A stretch of 15,219 nucleotides of DNA, taken from the NCBI GenBank assembly GCA_017861095.1, contig JAGFXI010000013.1, forward strand, positions 1-15,219, given 5' to 3'. Position 1 is the stretch's first letter; each line of letters starts with the position of its first letter. Positions 13,193-15,219 of this stretch are shown here, piece after piece. The DNA comes from Deltaproteobacteria bacterium (lineage in GTDB: Bacteria; Desulfobacterota; Syntrophobacteria; BM002). Position numbers and translations under genes: made by a program. The notes beneath the pieces were generated by a model. The model searched no databases. It was not told the DNA's origin and saw nothing but the letters and a program-made list of their open reading frames with translations.

Positions 13193-15219
13193 CTACATCG
13201 TGTCGGCCGAAACGGCGCTTGCCGATGGGAGATAGAACCGTTCGGCATAGTCCTTGACCATACGGTCGGCGTTGAACCGCCAGCCTAGGCTCCGGATAGC
13301 CCTCTTCATCCTCTTAACCCAGTGATGGGGAATCCCGCTTTCATCGCGCTCGTAATAGAGTGGAATAACCTCCTTTTCCAGGGTCTCATAGAGATACTCG
13401 GCATCTCGTTGATACTGTACGTTGGGGTCGTTGTGCATCCCGCCATGACCAATGGCGAAACCATTCTGGCCATCGTAGGCTTCGTTCCACCAGCCATCGA
13501 GAATCGAGAGATTCAGACCCCCGTTCAGAACGACCTTCTGACCGCTGGTGCCGCAAGCCTCCAATGGTCGTCGCGGGGTGTTCAGCCACACGTCCACTCC
13601 CTGGACAAGGTGGCGGGCGACGTTGTAATCGTAGTTCTCGACGAAAACGACCCGCCGCCGGTAGGCGGGGTCGACGCTATATCGCGCGATCCGCTGCAAG
13701 AGCAACTTGCCCTCGCTGTCCCGGGGGTGAGCCTTGCCGGCGAAGATAATTTGGATCGGTCGCCGAGGGTCTACCAGTAATTTCGCCAGCCGCTCAGGCT
13801 GGGACAAAATGAGGTCACCGCGCTTGTATGTTGCAAACCTGCGGGCGCAACCGATCGTAAGAATATCTGGATCAAGGATCTGCTCGATCTGCCGGACTGT
13901 CTGGCGCTGACCCAGGCGCTCTGCCTGGAGACGCAAGCGTCGGCGGACAAAGCGAATAAGGCGCATCTTCAGACTCTGATGCGTCTCCCATAGCTCGCCG
14001 TCGTCAACCTCTCCCATCTTTTCCCAGACGTCCGGGAACACCATCCGGGTGGGCCAATCCGGCCCCAGACGCGCCTCGAACACCTGATACATCGATGGGG
14101 CCAGCCATGACAGGACGTGCACCCCATTGGTAATGTGGCCGATAGGGACTTCCACCTCCGGACGCTCCGGCCAGAGGGGATGCCACATCTGGCGACTGAC
14201 ATTGGCGTGAATCGCCGACACCCCGTTCGCGCGACGCGAATTCTTCAGCGCCAGCACCGTCATGCAAAAGGTCTCCGACTTGTCCGCCGGATTAACACGC
14301 CCCAAGGCCATGAACTCATCGTGAGAGAGTCCCAATTTCTGGCGGAATATGCCGAGGTGCTCCTCCACCAGATCCGCGGGGAATCGGTCGTGTCCGGCGG
14401 GAACGGGGGTATGAGTGGTAAAGACCGTGTGGAGTGACACTCGTCGCCGAGAGCGGTGAAAGGGGATCTGGTCGTATTCCATGACCCGACGGATCTCTTC
14501 GAGGATCGCAAAGGCGCTGTGTCCCTCGTTCAGGTGCACCACTCCGGGATAGGTATTCAGAGCCTGCAGGACCCGGGCACCGCCTATCCCTATGAGAAGC
14601 TCCTGGCGGATACGCACCCTGCTGTCGCCGCCGTAGAGTCGGGAGGTCAGTTCCCGATCTTCGGTTGAATTCCCCTCTATGTTGGAATCGAGCAACAGTA
14701 AACGAACCCGGCCAACCTGGAGCTGCCAGACACGCGCCTGGAGGAAGCCGCCACGGGTCTCAATCCGGACAACTACCGGCTTGCCGCTCGGGTCCTCAGC
14801 GGTTTGTAGGGGCAGCTTGCCAAGATCGAGGTCAACGTAGTCTTCTTCCTGCCAGGCGTCCTTGTTCAGTCGCTGGCTAAAATAGCCTTGGTGGTAAAGA
14901 AGCCCGATTCCTATCAGGGGAATGCCCAGGTCCGAGGCACTCTTCAGGTGGTCGCCCGCCAGGATACCGAGGCCGCCAGAGTAAATCGGTAGCGATTCGT
15001 GCAGGCCAAACTCTGCGGAAAAATAGGCTACCGGCCGGTTCGACAGACTGCCACAGTGGATGGCTCCCCATGTCGTACTCTTCTCGACATACTCGGTCAG
15101 TCGGCGGAAGGCGTAGTTGATGCGGCTATGCAGCACCAGTTCAGCAGCCCGCTCCTCGATCTGTTCCGGCGTGATTTGATTTAGAAAAGCAATCGGATTG
15201 TGATCCACCTCTCGCCAGA
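13193..15219 (-). CDS. glgP: Alpha-glucan (glycogen/maltodextrin) phosphorylase, short form, 5' end outside window
   Basis: This GT35-family enzyme splits alpha-1,4-glucans with phosphate to give glucose 1-phosphate. It has the N-terminal block VAYFSAEFGLHESLPIYSGG and the middle block RRFATYKRGDLIL. The PLP site is EACGTSGQK, with the lysine at about residue 558 counting from the codon at 15208, followed by VVLNGGLNLSILDGWWNEAY. The SGQK form, instead of the TGNMK of muscle or E. coli enzymes, and the modest length mark the Thermotoga-like short form (about 700-850 residues). A GTG at 15208 can serve as a start, but the frame stays open to the window edge with WRE before it. That resembles the conserved stretch just upstream of NPIAFL in relatives, so the true start lies beyond 15219. 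It shares a short convergent gap with the diaphorase operon and is not functionally tied to it. Confidence 0.93.
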   Translation of the reverse strand, partial: WREVDHNPIAFLNQITPEQIEERAAELVLHSRINYAFRRLTEYVEKSTTWGAIHCGSLSNRPVAYFSAEFGLHESLPIYSGGLGILAGDHLKSASDLGIPLIGIGLLYHQGYFSQRLNKDAWQEEDYVDLDLGKLPLQTAEDPSGKPVVVRIETRGGFLQARVWQLQVGRVRLLLLDSNIEGNSTEDRELTSRLYGGDSRVRIRQELLIGIGGARVLQALNTYPGVVHLNEGHSAFAILEEIRRVMEYDQIPFHRSRRRVSLHTVFTTHTPVPAGHDRFPADLVEEHLGIFRQKLGLSHDEFMALGRVNPADKSETFCMTVLALKNSRRANGVSAIHANVSRQMWHPLWPERPEVEVPIGHITNGVHVLSWLAPSMYQVFEARLGPDWPTRMVFPDVWEKMGEVDDGELWETHQSLKMRLIRFVRRRLRLQAERLGQRQTVRQIEQILDPDILTIGCARRFATYKRGDLILSQPERLAKLLVDPRRPIQIIFAGKAHPRDSEGKLLLQRIARYSVDPAYRRRVVFVENYDYNVARHLVQGVDVWLNTPRRPLEACGTSGQKVVLNGGLNLSILDGWWNEAYDGQNGFAIGHGGMHNDPNVQYQRDAEYLYETLEKEVIPLYYERDESGIPHHWVKRMKRAIRSLGWRFNADRMVKDYAERFYLPSASAVSADTM

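Noticed and set aside
14277..14288. A 12-base match to the left-edge hairpin (GACTTGTCCGCC)
   Set aside because: It lies in frame inside the conserved phosphorylase gene and lacks the second hairpin arm; matches of this length are expected by chance in 15 kb.

Overview
The window reads as a GC-rich bacterial chromosome segment. Dense codons with G or C in the third position, 4- and 20-base gene overlaps and good Shine-Dalgarno sites all point to a bacterium. The gene content (a HydB/HndC-type NADH module with a fused 2x[4Fe-4S] tail, an iron-sulfur flavoprotein, HtrA, UspA and a short-form glucan phosphorylase) suggests an anaerobe or facultative anaerobe with stress genes, perhaps a Desulfobacterota-like lineage. 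The lineage is inference from gene style only; no rRNA or other marker gene is present.

Layout. 1-72: two adjacent GC hairpins. 73-2732 (+): two translationally coupled genes. The first fuses an acyltransferase-like (GNAT/FemAB-type) domain to a TraB/GumN (Tiki-like) domain; the second is a stand-alone paralogue of the acyltransferase half. 2733-3094: no assignable gene, but about 240 bases look coding. 3095-3661 (+): Isf-type iron-sulfur flavoprotein. 3756-4502 (-): HAD phosphatase. 4674-5129 (-): small secreted intradiol-dioxygenase-like protein. 5130-5626: divergent intergenic region. 5627-6784 (+): periplasmic HtrA protease with one PDZ domain. About 6954-7075 (-): gene-tail remnant. 7076-7489 (-): UspA. 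7490-8206: no gene. 8207-8493 (+): ABM-type monooxygenase-like gene broken by a one-base frameshift. 8595-9074 (-): lone cyclic-nucleotide-binding-fold protein. 9075-9918: long AT-richer leader region. 9919-13159 (+): three-gene NADH-oxidising diaphorase operon (NuoE-, NuoF- and HoxU-like). 13193-15219 (-): alpha-glucan phosphorylase cut by the window end.

How the genes fit together. The operon at 9919-13159 is the clearest functional unit. The E and F subunits carry thioredoxin-like [2Fe-2S] sites, FMN and an NAD(H) site. The F tail and the U subunit add several [4Fe-4S] clusters. Together they would pass electrons between NAD(H) and a partner enzyme, but no hydrogenase or formate dehydrogenase catalytic gene follows it here. 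The lone cNMP-fold protein diverges from it across an 844-base region and is a possible, unproven regulator. HtrA, UspA and the ABM-like gene give the middle a stress or envelope-maintenance flavour. The most novel-looking element is the coupled acyltransferase-TraB fusion plus its paralogue at 73-2732.
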